Positions 24,292-34,100 of a DNA stretch of 64,000 nucleotides are shown one piece after another. How positions within the stretch are numbered: the first letter of the stretch is position 1; the number at the start of each line of letters is the position of its first letter. Below the pieces are notes generated by a model, which was not told where the DNA came from, made no database searches, and saw only the letters and a list, made by a program, of their open reading frames with translations. Both the position numbers and the translations under genes were made by a program. This stretch comes from CBDDFQ01 sp965227035 (GTDB lineage Bacteria > Pseudomonadota > Gammaproteobacteria > Burkholderiales > Burkholderiaceae_C), in contig OZ245724.1 in assembly GCA_965227035.1 (NCBI GenBank), positions 2,232,001 to 2,296,000 of the forward strand, read 5' to 3'.

Positions 24292-24351
24292 ATCTCTCTT
24301 TGCTGTGGTTTAAGTTCAGGTTGCTTGGGTACTACAAATGCCACTAGCCGG

Positions 24352-25683
24352 TTATCGGCCGGTGTTCTTTCCTTTGCCCTCCATCGTCTTGCGACGAAGA
24401 AAAGCGGGAACCGTTGCGCTGTCGGTCTCATCCACGGAGAACGAGGTCTGGCAGAAAGCCACCACCCGATTCATTCGACTGCCTGCGTAGTGCAGCTCCT
24501 TCGCGGTCATCTCGGCGTCGCGGTTGGCAAGTTCGATCAGGGCGTTAACTTTTTCAAGTAGCCAAGCGTGGGACGCGACTTTTACTTTCAGCGCCTGCAG
24601 AAGCTCGAGTGCTTGCTTCTGATCGCCGGCGTTCAGCAGTTTTCTGACCTCGCGTGTCGCGGCTGCGAATTCCATTTCAATGAGGCGCTCATTCACGAGT
24701 GCATCGACAGACAGCGACAGAACGTCAGTGGGAGTCATGACTGGCAAGCTCAAGACGCCGGTGTGAATTTCGACGGCAAGCCCTTTTTCGTCTTTGCCCT
24801 GAACGGTCGCGGCCAGAAGATCTCGAGAACTTCCTGCTTCCGCTGTGTAGTGCAGACGAACCAACAGCAAAGACTCCGAGCCGTAAGCGAGGTCGGTCAT
24901 GGGCAGCCATTCACCGCCTTCCCCCAACAAACCCAGAGGTTCCACGATCACGCCTTTAGCAGGCAGCAACTTCACTTTGATCGAGCGAAGGCACAACGCC
25001 TGCAAAAGAGAGAACTCTTCATCGAAGCTGTCCTGAAGGTCGGCAGCCGTCTGCCCGTAATAGCTTTGTCCACCACCGGCCTTCGCCATGCCCACCATGA
25101 GCTCTTCATTGAAGCCGCGGCCCAATCCGACCGTGGTCGTTGAAATGCCTTTGGCAAGCCATTCGCGGCAGCGCGCCTGGATGACGGTGGGATCGGTCTC
25201 ACCGCAATTGGCCTGACCATCGGACAGCAGCACGACTCGAGAGATTGCATTGGGAGTCGAACCCTCAAGCTGGCTCGCGCCTTCAGTCCAACCCTGAAAC
25301 AGGTCGGTCGATCCGCCACTGCTGATGCCTGCCAGTGCAGCTTCAACTTCATTCGCCACGCCTGCCATGCGCAACTTCACTGGCACGTTGACTACGTTGT
25401 CGTAGGTGACCACTGCGATTTGATCGTGCGACGTGAGTCGTGCGGCGATGTGGCTCGCGCACCGCAACGCCTCGTCCAGAGGTGCGCCATCCATGCTGCC
25501 CGAGCGATCGATGACAAGCGCGAGTCGCAACGGAGTGCGTTGTCGCTCGGCACCTGCGGACGCTGACGGTGCCTGGACGCGGACCAGCACGTCTAGCGTG
25601 CCGCCCGCGCTAGAGATACCGGTGCGGATAGGCGTGAGAAGTGCTTGAGTGCTGTCTGGAGCAGAAATTTGAGTAGTAGTCAT
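24352..25683 (-). CDS. VWA-domain protein
   Basis: 443-residue cytosolic protein with a von Willebrand A domain starting near residue 50. The MIDAS metal site is complete: ALVIDRSGSMDG (D59, S61, S63), SSGGSTDLFQGW, and VLLSDGQANCG. After the VWA domain lies a beta-rich region and a helical C-terminus (QALELLQALKVKV). There is no signal peptide and no MoxR ATPase nearby, which such proteins often accompany. It may share a regulatory region with the DUF4258 gene upstream. Role unknown. Confidence 0.85.
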   Translation of the reverse strand: MTTTQISAPDSTQALLTPIRTGISSAGGTLDVLVRVQAPSASAGAERQRTPLRLALVIDRSGSMDGAPLDEALRCASHIAARLTSHDQIAVVTYDNVVNVPVKLRMAGVANEVEAALAGISSGGSTDLFQGWTEGASQLEGSTPNAISRVVLLSDGQANCGETDPTVIQARCREWLAKGISTTTVGLGRGFNEELMVGMAKAGGGQSYYGQTAADLQDSFDEEFSLLQALCLRSIKVKLLPAKGVIVEPLGLLGEGGEWLPMTDLAYGSESLLLVRLHYTAEAGSSRDLLAATVQGKDEKGLAVEIHTGVLSLPVMTPTDVLSLSVDALVNERLIEMEFAAATREVRKLLNAGDQKQALELLQALKVKVASHAWLLEKVNALIELANRDAEMTAKELHYAGSRMNRVVAFCQTSFSVDETDSATVPAFLRRKTMEGKGKNTGR

Positions 25684-25734
25684 ATAGGTCCGAGGATTAA
25701 TTAATAAGCATTAGTTCAAAGTCGCCACTGGCCG

Positions 25735-26022
25735 TTAATGGAGATGCGACCGCTTGATCCGATGAGCCGCAGTCACCACCGCATCGCCATCAGCCACCAC
25801 CGCGTACACATCGAAGTAGCGTTCAGCCTGAACGTATTCCCGGCGAGTCAGGACTTTCTCGAGTCGCTTGCGGGTCGACTTGTCCACTGTCACGACGCGA
25901 GCGCCGCGGCCATCGTGAATCTGCTTGCCGTGGGCAACGAGCAGGTCCACGAACCAGGGAGGTATGCCGCGTTGCTGCATTCGCATCGAGGCGTGATGTG
26001 TCAGAGATAAGTCTTGTGTCAT
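25735..26022 (-). CDS. DUF4258 domain protein
   Basis: 95-residue protein with the pattern LTHHASMRMQQRGI, the His-rich/Arg motif that opens DUF4258. That domain belongs to small proteins that often sit beside, or act like, toxin-antitoxin components (a BrnT-type fold has been suggested). A perfect Shine-Dalgarno (GGAGGA) precedes the ATG. No obvious antitoxin partner lies beside it: the neighbours are the VWA gene and a 242-bp gap. Confidence 0.75.
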   Translation of the reverse strand: MTQDLSLTHHASMRMQQRGIPPWFVDLLVAHGKQIHDGRGARVVTVDKSTRKRLEKVLTRREYVQAERYFDVYAVVADGDAVVTAAHRIKRSHLH

Positions 26023-26162
26023 GAAGTCCTCCGCTGGTTGGTCAGTTCAAGTTGCTGGATGCGGTTAACACCGCTGCGATGGACTGATCTTGGAAGACCG
26101 GCTCTTCATGGCGAGAGCCTTGAAGCACTGATCGTTTCAACAGATTTCGTGTCGAATTCCGT

Positions 26163-26200
26163 AAATCGCAGGCTCACCCGATGAGCCTGATAAAGGATTT
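26163..26200. repeat. Inverted repeat upstream of WYL gene
   Basis: CAGGCTC (26169-26175) and GAGCCTG (26183-26189) form a perfect 7-bp stem with a 7-base spacer, and AAATC/GATTT extend it outward. It lies 64 bp before the WYL regulator start and could be an operator that gene binds for autoregulation, or a hairpin in its leader. Confidence 0.4.
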
Positions 26201-26264
26201 ACTTTGCCGATTGCAGCAAACCGGTGATGATTGATGAAACGCAAAATAATTAGAGGGTCGAGGG

Positions 26265-27227
26265 ATGAGTGAGTCAGTGCGCCTGTTCTCGTATTCGCGA
26301 TTACTTGGAGGTAAGCGCGGCATGACCGCCGCCGCATTGCAATCGACCCTCGAGATTTCCAAGTCCACCCTCACCCGCGATATCACCAAGCTCCGAGACC
26401 AGATGGGCGTCGACGTGAGGTTCGACCCAGATCGCGGCGGCTACTACATCGATCCCGATTCCAAAAGCTCGGAGCTACCAGGCCTCTGGTTCGACGACAA
26501 CGAACTCGCCGCCCTTCTCACGCTTCAACACTTGCTGCGCGAAGTAGCCCCAGAGCTACTTGGACCAAAGCTTGAACCACTGCGCAAGCGCTTCACGCAA
26601 CTCATAAACCAACGCAAGCTGCCCACCACTGATTTCGAGAAACGAATCAAGGTGCTGCATGCCGGCAAACGCAAACTGCTCCCGCAAAGTTTTGAGCAAG
26701 TGGCAAGAGCGACCATCACGCGCAAGCGAATGATGGTGAAGCATTGCAATCGACAGAACGCCAGCGTGGTGGCTAGAGAAATCTCACCACAACGTGTCGT
26801 GCAATACCGCGACAACTGGTACGTCGATGCCTGGTGTCATCTGCGCGACGACGTACGCAGCTTCTCTATCGATGCGTTTGAAGCTATCGAAATCCTCGAC
26901 ACGCCAACGAAAGAAGTGGCGGACAAGACGATCGATCAACTGCTATCGGCCAGTTATGGAATCTTTTCCGGTAACCCGAAGGCGTGGGCGAAATTGAAGT
27001 TCACCCCCGAACGTTCGCGATGGGTGATGCATGAACAGTGGCACCCGAACCAGGAGTCGAATACCGAGGCTGACGGGAGCTATGTCTTGTCGATTCCGTA
27101 TTCGGATGACAGAGAGATTCTTGGCGACATCATGCGATTTGGTGCAGATGTACAGGTGCTTGAGCCGGCGGATTTGCGGGCTAAGCTGCAGAAGAGTTTT
27201 TTGAATGCGGCGGCGAGGTATGTGTGA
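26265..27227 (+). CDS. WYL-domain transcriptional regulator
   Basis: 320-residue regulator. An N-terminal DeoR-type winged helix (LQSTLEISKSTLTRDITKLR, about residues 26-45) binds DNA. The WYL domain follows near residue 165 (ISPQRVVQYRDNWYVDAWCH), then a C-terminal extension (WCX) reaching the end. WYL regulators such as BrxR and CapW often control phage-defence genes. It overlaps the next gene by four bases (GTGA) and precedes the Druantia-like operon on the same strand. Confidence 0.9.
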   Translation: MSESVRLFSYSRLLGGKRGMTAAALQSTLEISKSTLTRDITKLRDQMGVDVRFDPDRGGYYIDPDSKSSELPGLWFDDNELAALLTLQHLLREVAPELLGPKLEPLRKRFTQLINQRKLPTTDFEKRIKVLHAGKRKLLPQSFEQVARATITRKRMMVKHCNRQNASVVAREISPQRVVQYRDNWYVDAWCHLRDDVRSFSIDAFEAIEILDTPTKEVADKTIDQLLSASYGIFSGNPKAWAKLKFTPERSRWVMHEQWHPNQESNTEADGSYVLSIPYSDDREILGDIMRFGADVQVLEPADLRAKLQKSFLNAAARYV

Positions 27228-27823
27228 TTGATTTAATTCACAACATCGATACAGATAGGCCGATTGGTAATCACCAGCAGATCATCAAAAAAGCTCTTGC
27301 AGCGGTAAGGCCTGTTTTCCGGCTTGATATTAACGACGGCATTCACGGCATAAGCCACTGGAGTCGTGTGTGGCATCACGGGAAGTTTCTCTCCGCGCAG
27401 CTTGATATCAATCCAGATGTATTGACCTGGTTTGCCTACTTGCATGACAGCCGTCGATTCAACGACGGCTACGACCCCAAACACGGATCAAGGGCCGCAG
27501 ACTTTGCAATGTCATTGCGGCGTGAAGGTGTCGTGAATGAATTGAGCGATCGCGAATTTGAATGGGTTTGCGAGGCGATGCGTTTGCATAGCGATGGGCA
27601 TACGGAAGCGGATATTGCGATCTGCGCTTGCTGGGATTCGGATCGGCTGGATTTGGGGAGGGTTGGGTTTGTCCCGGATCCGAAGAAGTTATGCACTATG
27701 CCTGCGCGACATACGCGAGTGATAGATGAGGCAATGCGAATGTCCGCGCATCACGCTGAGCAGGAAGGTCGGAAAAGCGGATGCAATTTGGCAGTCAATA
27801 GAATCGGGAGGACCAGACAGTGA
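27224..27823 (+). CDS. HD-domain hydrolase-like protein
   Basis: 199 residues with the histidine/aspartate pattern of an HD metal hydrolase: HGISHWSRVWHHG, FAYLHDSRRFNDGYDPKHG (the HD pair), AMRLHSDGHT, and CWDSDRLDLGRVG. These fit a metal-dependent phosphohydrolase fold, though the substrate cannot be inferred. It begins with a GTG inside the WYL stop codon, so translation is coupled. The C-terminal 15 residues look unconserved and may be altered; an alternative reading frame runs on there. Confidence 0.7.
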   Translation: MIDLIHNIDTDRPIGNHQQIIKKALAAVRPVFRLDINDGIHGISHWSRVWHHGKFLSAQLDINPDVLTWFAYLHDSRRFNDGYDPKHGSRAADFAMSLRREGVVNELSDREFEWVCEAMRLHSDGHTEADIAICACWDSDRLDLGRVGFVPDPKKLCTMPARHTRVIDEAMRMSAHHAEQEGRKSGCNLAVNRIGRTRQ

Positions 27824-28099
27824 TCGCTTTGTCAGTAGCTTCGGTGCATCTGCAGGTAACCGGCGGTTTGCCAATCCTCTTGATGATCCGCTTTTTCAGA
27901 CTCTTTCTTCTCCCAAGATTTGCGCGGTGGTTCCGTCTAAGGTCCGTCTTTGAAAGAGCTCTGGATTTCAAAGTGTTAATCCCTTCTAGAGAAATCAACA
28001 AGCTATTTGCTCGTGGCATACACCTAAGTCGCTTGATGTGGGTAGCATCGCCTCCGGAATCGCCAATGTTGCGATTCGCTCCTCATTGACGCAGCGGCG
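27824..28099. other. Gap between HD gene and druH
   Basis: A 276-bp stretch. Short open frames run through it on both strands but none has a credible start and ribosome site. A possible decayed coding stretch continues the frame shifted by one from the HD gene. I see no clear promoter or terminator, so the operon promoter may lie here or the downstream genes may be read through from the WYL gene. Confidence 0.4.
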
Positions 28100-31087
28100 A
28101 TGTCTGCGTACTTGGCATGGAACGACCTATTGCTATCGGAGTTCTTCACTCCTGACGCTGCGGGCGAGGAGATCTGGCTGCACACAACGGCTGTCGAGCT
28201 TGACTCATTTGGATTGCATCTCGGAGGGGCAGCCGGGTTGGCCGAGGCGGTTGTGGAAGGCGCACCATGGCTGCCGAAAATGCGCAGCTCATGCGCCGAG
28301 GCAGCGCAGCTCTTAGTCGAACAGCGCAAGGGGCCTGTGCAACCGCCGGATTACCAAGATCCAGGCGTTGCGAACGCGCTTTACGCGGGGACGCGCGCGC
28401 CAACCTACCTGCCGATCCTCGCACTCTGGGTGCTCGCATCTTCTGACGACCATACAGGCGGTTTTTACTCTGCGGTTGAAGCCCGACTTGGCGGCACCAG
28501 CAAGTTCCCCATGGATGGGAGGGTGACTACGGCAATGAAGTTGACATGGGAAGATCTTGCGCACTGGTCTTACACAGTCGCCGACGGACGCTTTGGCATC
28601 TTCCAGACACGCATCTTAGGGGTTCATCGATTCGTCGGGCTGACCCGATCACAGGGCTTGGTAGGCAGGGGTGATGCGCGTGATCTAGGCAGACTCTTCA
28701 GTGAGTTCCACCTTAGGCCTGGCCAGGCACTCACAGATCGAATTTTTGGCGGCCTCATTGAGCGAGGCCGTGAGGCTTTTTTTCTTAGCAGCGGGCTGCG
28801 TTCGGCGATGCGTGATAAAGACTACGCGGAGCCGCTGCGCGAGCGGCTCCAGCGCATGCTGGATGTGTGGGATGGACGTCGCCCGCATGCCAGCACAACG
28901 AATGCCGCAAATAACGCCGCACAAGGCGCGCTCAATGCCTTGTCGTCGGACCTCGTCTCCTTGCTCCTGTCCCAATCCGATGAGCATGAGAGATGGGATA
29001 TTCGCTGGCAGGTTCCCGCCCCGGTCGACGTGCGCGACTGCGTCATCGAGTTTGAAACTGGAAAAGTGCTTGCCATCTTGAATCGAGCTGAGGCAGCATT
29101 CCTCACTAGAGCAGACAGTGATGATGCTCCGGTGTGTTTCGACGCCCTGTCGCGCTCCGCAGCAGCATCCGTAGACGTGAAGATCTTGGTTGATGACGAG
29201 ATCGGCAGCGGTTCTGGGGATGCAAGTAGGTCTGCCAAAATATTGGCGGCCAGCCGGCGCATCCTCTGTTGGAATACCCCTGATCCAAGATACGGGCAGT
29301 TTCTGATTGAACGCGATATCCCGCTGTACGGACCGTTCTATCTACTCTGTAGCCCGCCGGAGCGCGAGCGAACAAAGGCATGGCTTCAAGCTGAGGGAGT
29401 TACGTTCTCGCCCGTGTCATCAACAGGCCTGCCGCACGGTTGGTGGTTTGTTTGCATAACACGGGCGGAATCTCTCCGCTCAGATCAACGACAGCACGTC
29501 GCCGATTTGCAGCCTGCTGGAGAGTTGCCACGTGCACGCGTCCGTTTTGTTGGTGGTCGACCCCTGCTCCGGGGCGGCGCGAGGCTCTACCCCGCGTACG
29601 ACTTACCGTTGATCGATATCGAGGCCCCTGAGGGTGCCGACCTTCGGGCAACGGGTTTGCAACTTGAGGAGGCCCGTCCAACAGCCAACCCACTCGGCAC
29701 GCCCTCCAGTCGGCGTTTTCTAATCCGCACGGTTGACGCCAACCGGCACGTTTTCCAGCTCAAGGTGGTATTAGCAGGCGCCGTGATCGCAGACGCAAAG
29801 TTGAGAGTTGCGAGCGGAGAGGCTGAAGGACATGGGTCAGGACGGGCGTTTTCGCTTGGGCGCTTAGGGCAAACCCTGTTCGAAGACACTGGCCTCCGGG
29901 GAACCGTCGTCGGCACCGGCCAACCTGCGGCCCATCAAGATCTCCTCGAAATTAACATCAGCGACATCGAATCGGACGATGATGTCGCCCCCGCGCAAAG
30001 CGTGGCCGCGAAGCTGCTGGATACGCTTGCTTCGCAGGGATCGATCAGTTTTGCCAGTGCGAGGGATCAAATCCTCAGGTTGGACGAACAGGCTGAGCCC
30101 GTTCCACTTCTTCTGGAGCTCCGTGCAAGGGGATTCTTGGAGATCCAGACGAACGACAAAGGGCACCTCGTGCGGCTGCATCGCGTCCCACCCACCGTCT
30201 ACGAATTGCCGGTTGCTGCAGAAAGCCTCGCAATCGCCGCCGTCGCGGGCACATTGACGTTTGGACAGTGGACAGCACTGCAAACAGAGCCGAGCCTCTT
30301 CGTCATTGCCCACCACCAACAAACAGGCTACATGCCAGGTTTCAGGCTTTTGTCCAGCACCATCGACGAGATCGAGGCAGCTAGCAAGAAGCACGGCTTC
30401 TTGTTTGTGCGGGGGGCGCCCCACTCCATCGCTGAATGGTCAATGTCCGTGGACGACGCCCAATCAACGTTTGCGACAACTGGGTGGGAGCATTTTTCAG
30501 CGGAACTCGCGCAGCTTCAACACCTGACTGCCAAGTCAGCTCGGCTCATGCCTGTTGGCACCGGCCAAATGATGATGAGCCCATGCATAGGCGCCCAGCT
30601 TTTCAGATTTGACGACCCCCAAACATCCGCACTTCAGCTCTACGTGCTTGGCGTCCGAAGGGAAGGCGCCTGCCGCTACTCCCATATCCATGACTCGAGA
30701 TGGGGTGTCTGGCTCTCAATGCTCGCCTTCGCCCGCATGCTCAAGGATCAACATTCAAATTCCTTGGCCACCCCGTGGCCGTTTCCATACAACCCGCGCA
30801 CGCGTGATTTTTGGCTGCCGGCCCGGATGCGCCCACCTGTCGTGCTGGAGCGAGCCTTGACGTTGTGCTCGGGCAGTGCCGCCGAGGTGGTGAGGCTAAA
30901 GCGCCAAGACGGTACTTCGACGGCGCTTGTACTCGCGAACGCGCTTGGTACCACCGTCGGCAGAGTCAGCAACGTATACGAGCATATGGTGCCGGGCTTG
31001 TGGTTGCGCTTTGGTTTCGTCCCGCCGAATCTGGCGGAATGCGTTGCGAACCGTCTTGGCGGCAAATTGGACTCGGTGCTGGGTTAG
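28100..31087 (+). CDS. druH: DruH-like protein (Druantia type III)
   Basis: 995-residue soluble protein with no recognisable enzymatic motif. Identification rests on context: it directly precedes a very large DEAD/DUF1998 helicase, and Druantia type III is known to consist of DruH followed by DruE. A probable winged-helix region occupies about residues 632-695 (AAKLLDTLASQGSISFAS and LLLELRARGFLEIQ). The start at 28100 has no strong ribosome site; MSAYLAWNDLLL looks like a natural N-terminus. The gap to druE is 51 bp. Role inferred: partner of the helicase in anti-phage defence. Base composition differs little from the helicase gene. Confidence 0.65.
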   Translation: MSAYLAWNDLLLSEFFTPDAAGEEIWLHTTAVELDSFGLHLGGAAGLAEAVVEGAPWLPKMRSSCAEAAQLLVEQRKGPVQPPDYQDPGVANALYAGTRAPTYLPILALWVLASSDDHTGGFYSAVEARLGGTSKFPMDGRVTTAMKLTWEDLAHWSYTVADGRFGIFQTRILGVHRFVGLTRSQGLVGRGDARDLGRLFSEFHLRPGQALTDRIFGGLIERGREAFFLSSGLRSAMRDKDYAEPLRERLQRMLDVWDGRRPHASTTNAANNAAQGALNALSSDLVSLLLSQSDEHERWDIRWQVPAPVDVRDCVIEFETGKVLAILNRAEAAFLTRADSDDAPVCFDALSRSAAASVDVKILVDDEIGSGSGDASRSAKILAASRRILCWNTPDPRYGQFLIERDIPLYGPFYLLCSPPERERTKAWLQAEGVTFSPVSSTGLPHGWWFVCITRAESLRSDQRQHVADLQPAGELPRARVRFVGGRPLLRGGARLYPAYDLPLIDIEAPEGADLRATGLQLEEARPTANPLGTPSSRRFLIRTVDANRHVFQLKVVLAGAVIADAKLRVASGEAEGHGSGRAFSLGRLGQTLFEDTGLRGTVVGTGQPAAHQDLLEINISDIESDDDVAPAQSVAAKLLDTLASQGSISFASARDQILRLDEQAEPVPLLLELRARGFLEIQTNDKGHLVRLHRVPPTVYELPVAAESLAIAAVAGTLTFGQWTALQTEPSLFVIAHHQQTGYMPGFRLLSSTIDEIEAASKKHGFLFVRGAPHSIAEWSMSVDDAQSTFATTGWEHFSAELAQLQHLTAKSARLMPVGTGQMMMSPCIGAQLFRFDDPQTSALQLYVLGVRREGACRYSHIHDSRWGVWLSMLAFARMLKDQHSNSLATPWPFPYNPRTRDFWLPARMRPPVVLERALTLCSGSAAEVVRLKRQDGTSTALVLANALGTTVGRVSNVYEHMVPGLWLRFGFVPPNLAECVANRLGGKLDSVLG

Positions 31088-31138
31088 CCTTACGTTCGGA
31101 CACGGGGACTTGCAGCTCGGCTGCGAAATGAGGACTAG

Positions 31139-34100
31139 ATGAACAAGACTATTGGGAAAGATCCAATCGGATCCTGGGGTGAACTTCAAGAACACTTAAA
31201 GAGGTACGTCAAATCTGCGTTTGCCACGGACTCCGCTACTTTCGAAGCAGACCGGGGCAGGCTCTTGGATACCCCCGGGGTCTTCTTTCAAGCACCCTAT
31301 CTCGAGCTACTACCTCAATACAAAACCGGCAAGAGCTTGTCGTCGCTTGACGTTGATGATCTTCCCGAACTGTCTGAGCGCGCGAGGAAGGGATTTGTCG
31401 GGATTGCTGGTGCTGGCTTGATGCCTACTAACGCGACGTTGTACTTGCACCAGCAAAGGATGCTTCATGCTTCGTTGTCTGGAAAACATTGCGTGGTCGT
31501 GACCGGCACGGGTTCCGGGAAGACGGAGTCATTCCTACTTCCTGTACTCGCGTCCATCGCAAGGGAAGCACTGCGTGATGGCGGCTGGAACAAGGCCAAT
31601 GCGCGCGCTTTGGATTCGACGTGGAGAGACTCGCCACCCGCTTGGGATCTTGACCGAGCAATTCACCGGGGGGAATCGCGAAAACCTGCTGTTCGCGCGC
31701 TACTGCTCTATCCGATGAACGCTCTCGTTGAAGACCAAATGTCACGCCTCCGCAAGGCGTTGGATTCCGACGAGGCTCGAACCGCACTCGACAGGCACTG
31801 GGGTGGTAACAGGATCAGGTTTGGCCGATTCAACGGCACCACGCCCGTCTCCGGTCACCCATTTAGGTTTGCACGAAACGGGAAGCCGGAGCCCAACGAC
31901 GGAAAACGAAACGAGCTTAGGGGTGAGATGGCTGATGCAATCGAGCGGCACGAGAAGCTGCAAGCGGCACTCATGGCAGCTCAAAGGAAACTGCAGGCCG
32001 CCCAAGAAAGCGGCGATGCAAACCTCGAACCTGCCGAGCGACAGCTGCAAGAGTTGCAGGAGCAGGCGCGGTTTGTACCAAGAATGGCGGTTGACGCGGC
32101 TGAGATGTTCCATCGCTGGGAGATGCAGCGCTCCCCACCTGACCTGCTGATCACCAACGTCAGCATGCTTTCGATCATGCTGATGCGCCAAAGGGCACCG
32201 GGTTTGACTGGCGACCGCGCAGATGCCGACATCTTCGAACAGACGCGTGCATGGTTGGCGGAGGACCGCAAAAACCACGTGTTCCAACTCGTCATCGACG
32301 AGCTGCACCTTTATCGCGGCGCCGCTGGTACCGAGGTGGGTTACCTGCTGCGGTTGCTCATGGATCGACTCTGCCTAGCCCCGGACAGCAACCAACTGCA
32401 GATCCTCGCATCGAGCGCCTCGTTGGATGGAACCTCCGACAAGACGTTCGATTTCCTTGGCGGGTTGCTCGGGATGGATGCCTCGTACGCGCGGTCTAGA
32501 TTCCACATTGAGGGAGGTGAACAGATCCACAAGCAGCCCGTGGGCAATCCAGAAATGCCCAGCAGATTCGCAGCCGCATGCGTCGAGGTTGGACGCCAGC
32601 CCGACGAGGACGTCAAACTTAATGAACTCGCACACGAATATGCAACGGCAACTGAACTCAGCGCGCTTGCGTCCCGCTTGGCCGGCGCGTTCTGGGATAG
32701 CAGCGCCAACCGCCATCGGGCGATGGCGCTACCCGACTTGCTCTTTGCGCTCTTCCCCAAACTTTCCGTGGGCGACCAACTTCTTGCGGCACGCGGGCTA
32801 TTCGCTGCCGCGGCATCCGCGGCAGCGCTTGCCGACAGCCGTAAAGTCGTTCCGGCAACCGCGCTGCCAAGGGTCCGCTTCCACTGGATGGTCAAGAACA
32901 TTGATGGCCTCTGGGCGACCATTCAAAGGCACGACACGGATCGGAGACGACGAACGGGTCAACTCCTCGCCGAATCGCGGATGGAAACCGCCGGCAAACG
33001 CGTTCTGGAAGTCCTGTATTGCGAGTGCTGTGGGACGCAGCTCCTTGCTGGATTCAAGACCCACTCGCCGGTCACCGGGGTGTCCGAGCGTTACGAGCTC
33101 GCGCCCATGCCGCCCGCGCTCGAGGGACTCCCCGAATCCGACGCGTCCACTCGCACAGATGCACAGCCGTATTCAAGCTTGGGCGTTGTCCACCTCCTCC
33201 CATCCGATTGGGCAGGAATAGAGGCGCCAAGCGAATATTCCTGGAGCCATCGATCGGAAGAGCGGGAGGAGCAGTCCCGCCTTCCAATCTCCAAGGCACC
33301 AGCGCGCTGGATTGAGGCCTCCATCGACCCGCGAACCGGCGTCGTCGTGTTAGGCGCCAAGCATGCATCCGAGGCGCTCCCTTGCTTGTGGTTCAAGCTC
33401 GATACCCAGGACCCATTGGGCGAGACGACACTTCCGGCCATGCCGCAACGCTGTCCCTCGTGCCGGATTGACTACTCCGAACGCCGCGCCGGCCGAACAA
33501 CCCCCATACGGTCGTTCGCCACCGGTTTGAACCAGATCTCGCTGCTACTCACCAAGCACCTGATGGGGGTTATGCCAGCAGGTTACGGTCGCAAACTGGT
33601 GTCTTTCTCCGATAGCCGCCAGTCGGCTGCCACCCTTGCAAGTGGCGTTGAGTCCGAGCAGTGGCGACACCTCCTTCGCCTCGGTGTGTTGCGCGAGCTC
33701 AAGGACCGCGCTGCTGGGGGGCTGGAAGGGGTTAAGTCGTTGCTACTCGCGGAACTGCGCTCAAATGGCGTTGGCCCTGCGTCCGACCTATTGCGCGAAA
33801 TGCAAGCGCGAGTGGATATACCCGCGTTCAGCGAGCTGAGGGCCTTCTGGCGCGATGCGAAGTCGGTCCATGACGACAAGGAGCTGGCCCCGGATGATGC
33901 GCAGGAGCATGTTTCCCGCGTTGAGCAACACAGTGCTGGCTTCGTGCGGGTCGAGGAGTTCCTCGCGAATCCCTCCCCTGAAAGCCGGAAACTCCCGCCA
34001 CTTTGGGAATACCTAACCGGTCTAGGCGTCAACCCTGCGGGACCGGGCATCGAGTCGAGGCGCGTGGATCGCAAAGATTGGACTTCACTAGTCGACTTCG

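Noticed and set aside
27820..28089. Possible 89-residue gene between the HD gene and druH
   Set aside because: It starts inside the stop of the HD gene but lacks conserved patterns, and its Arg/Phe/Leu-rich composition looks random. Left as intergenic.
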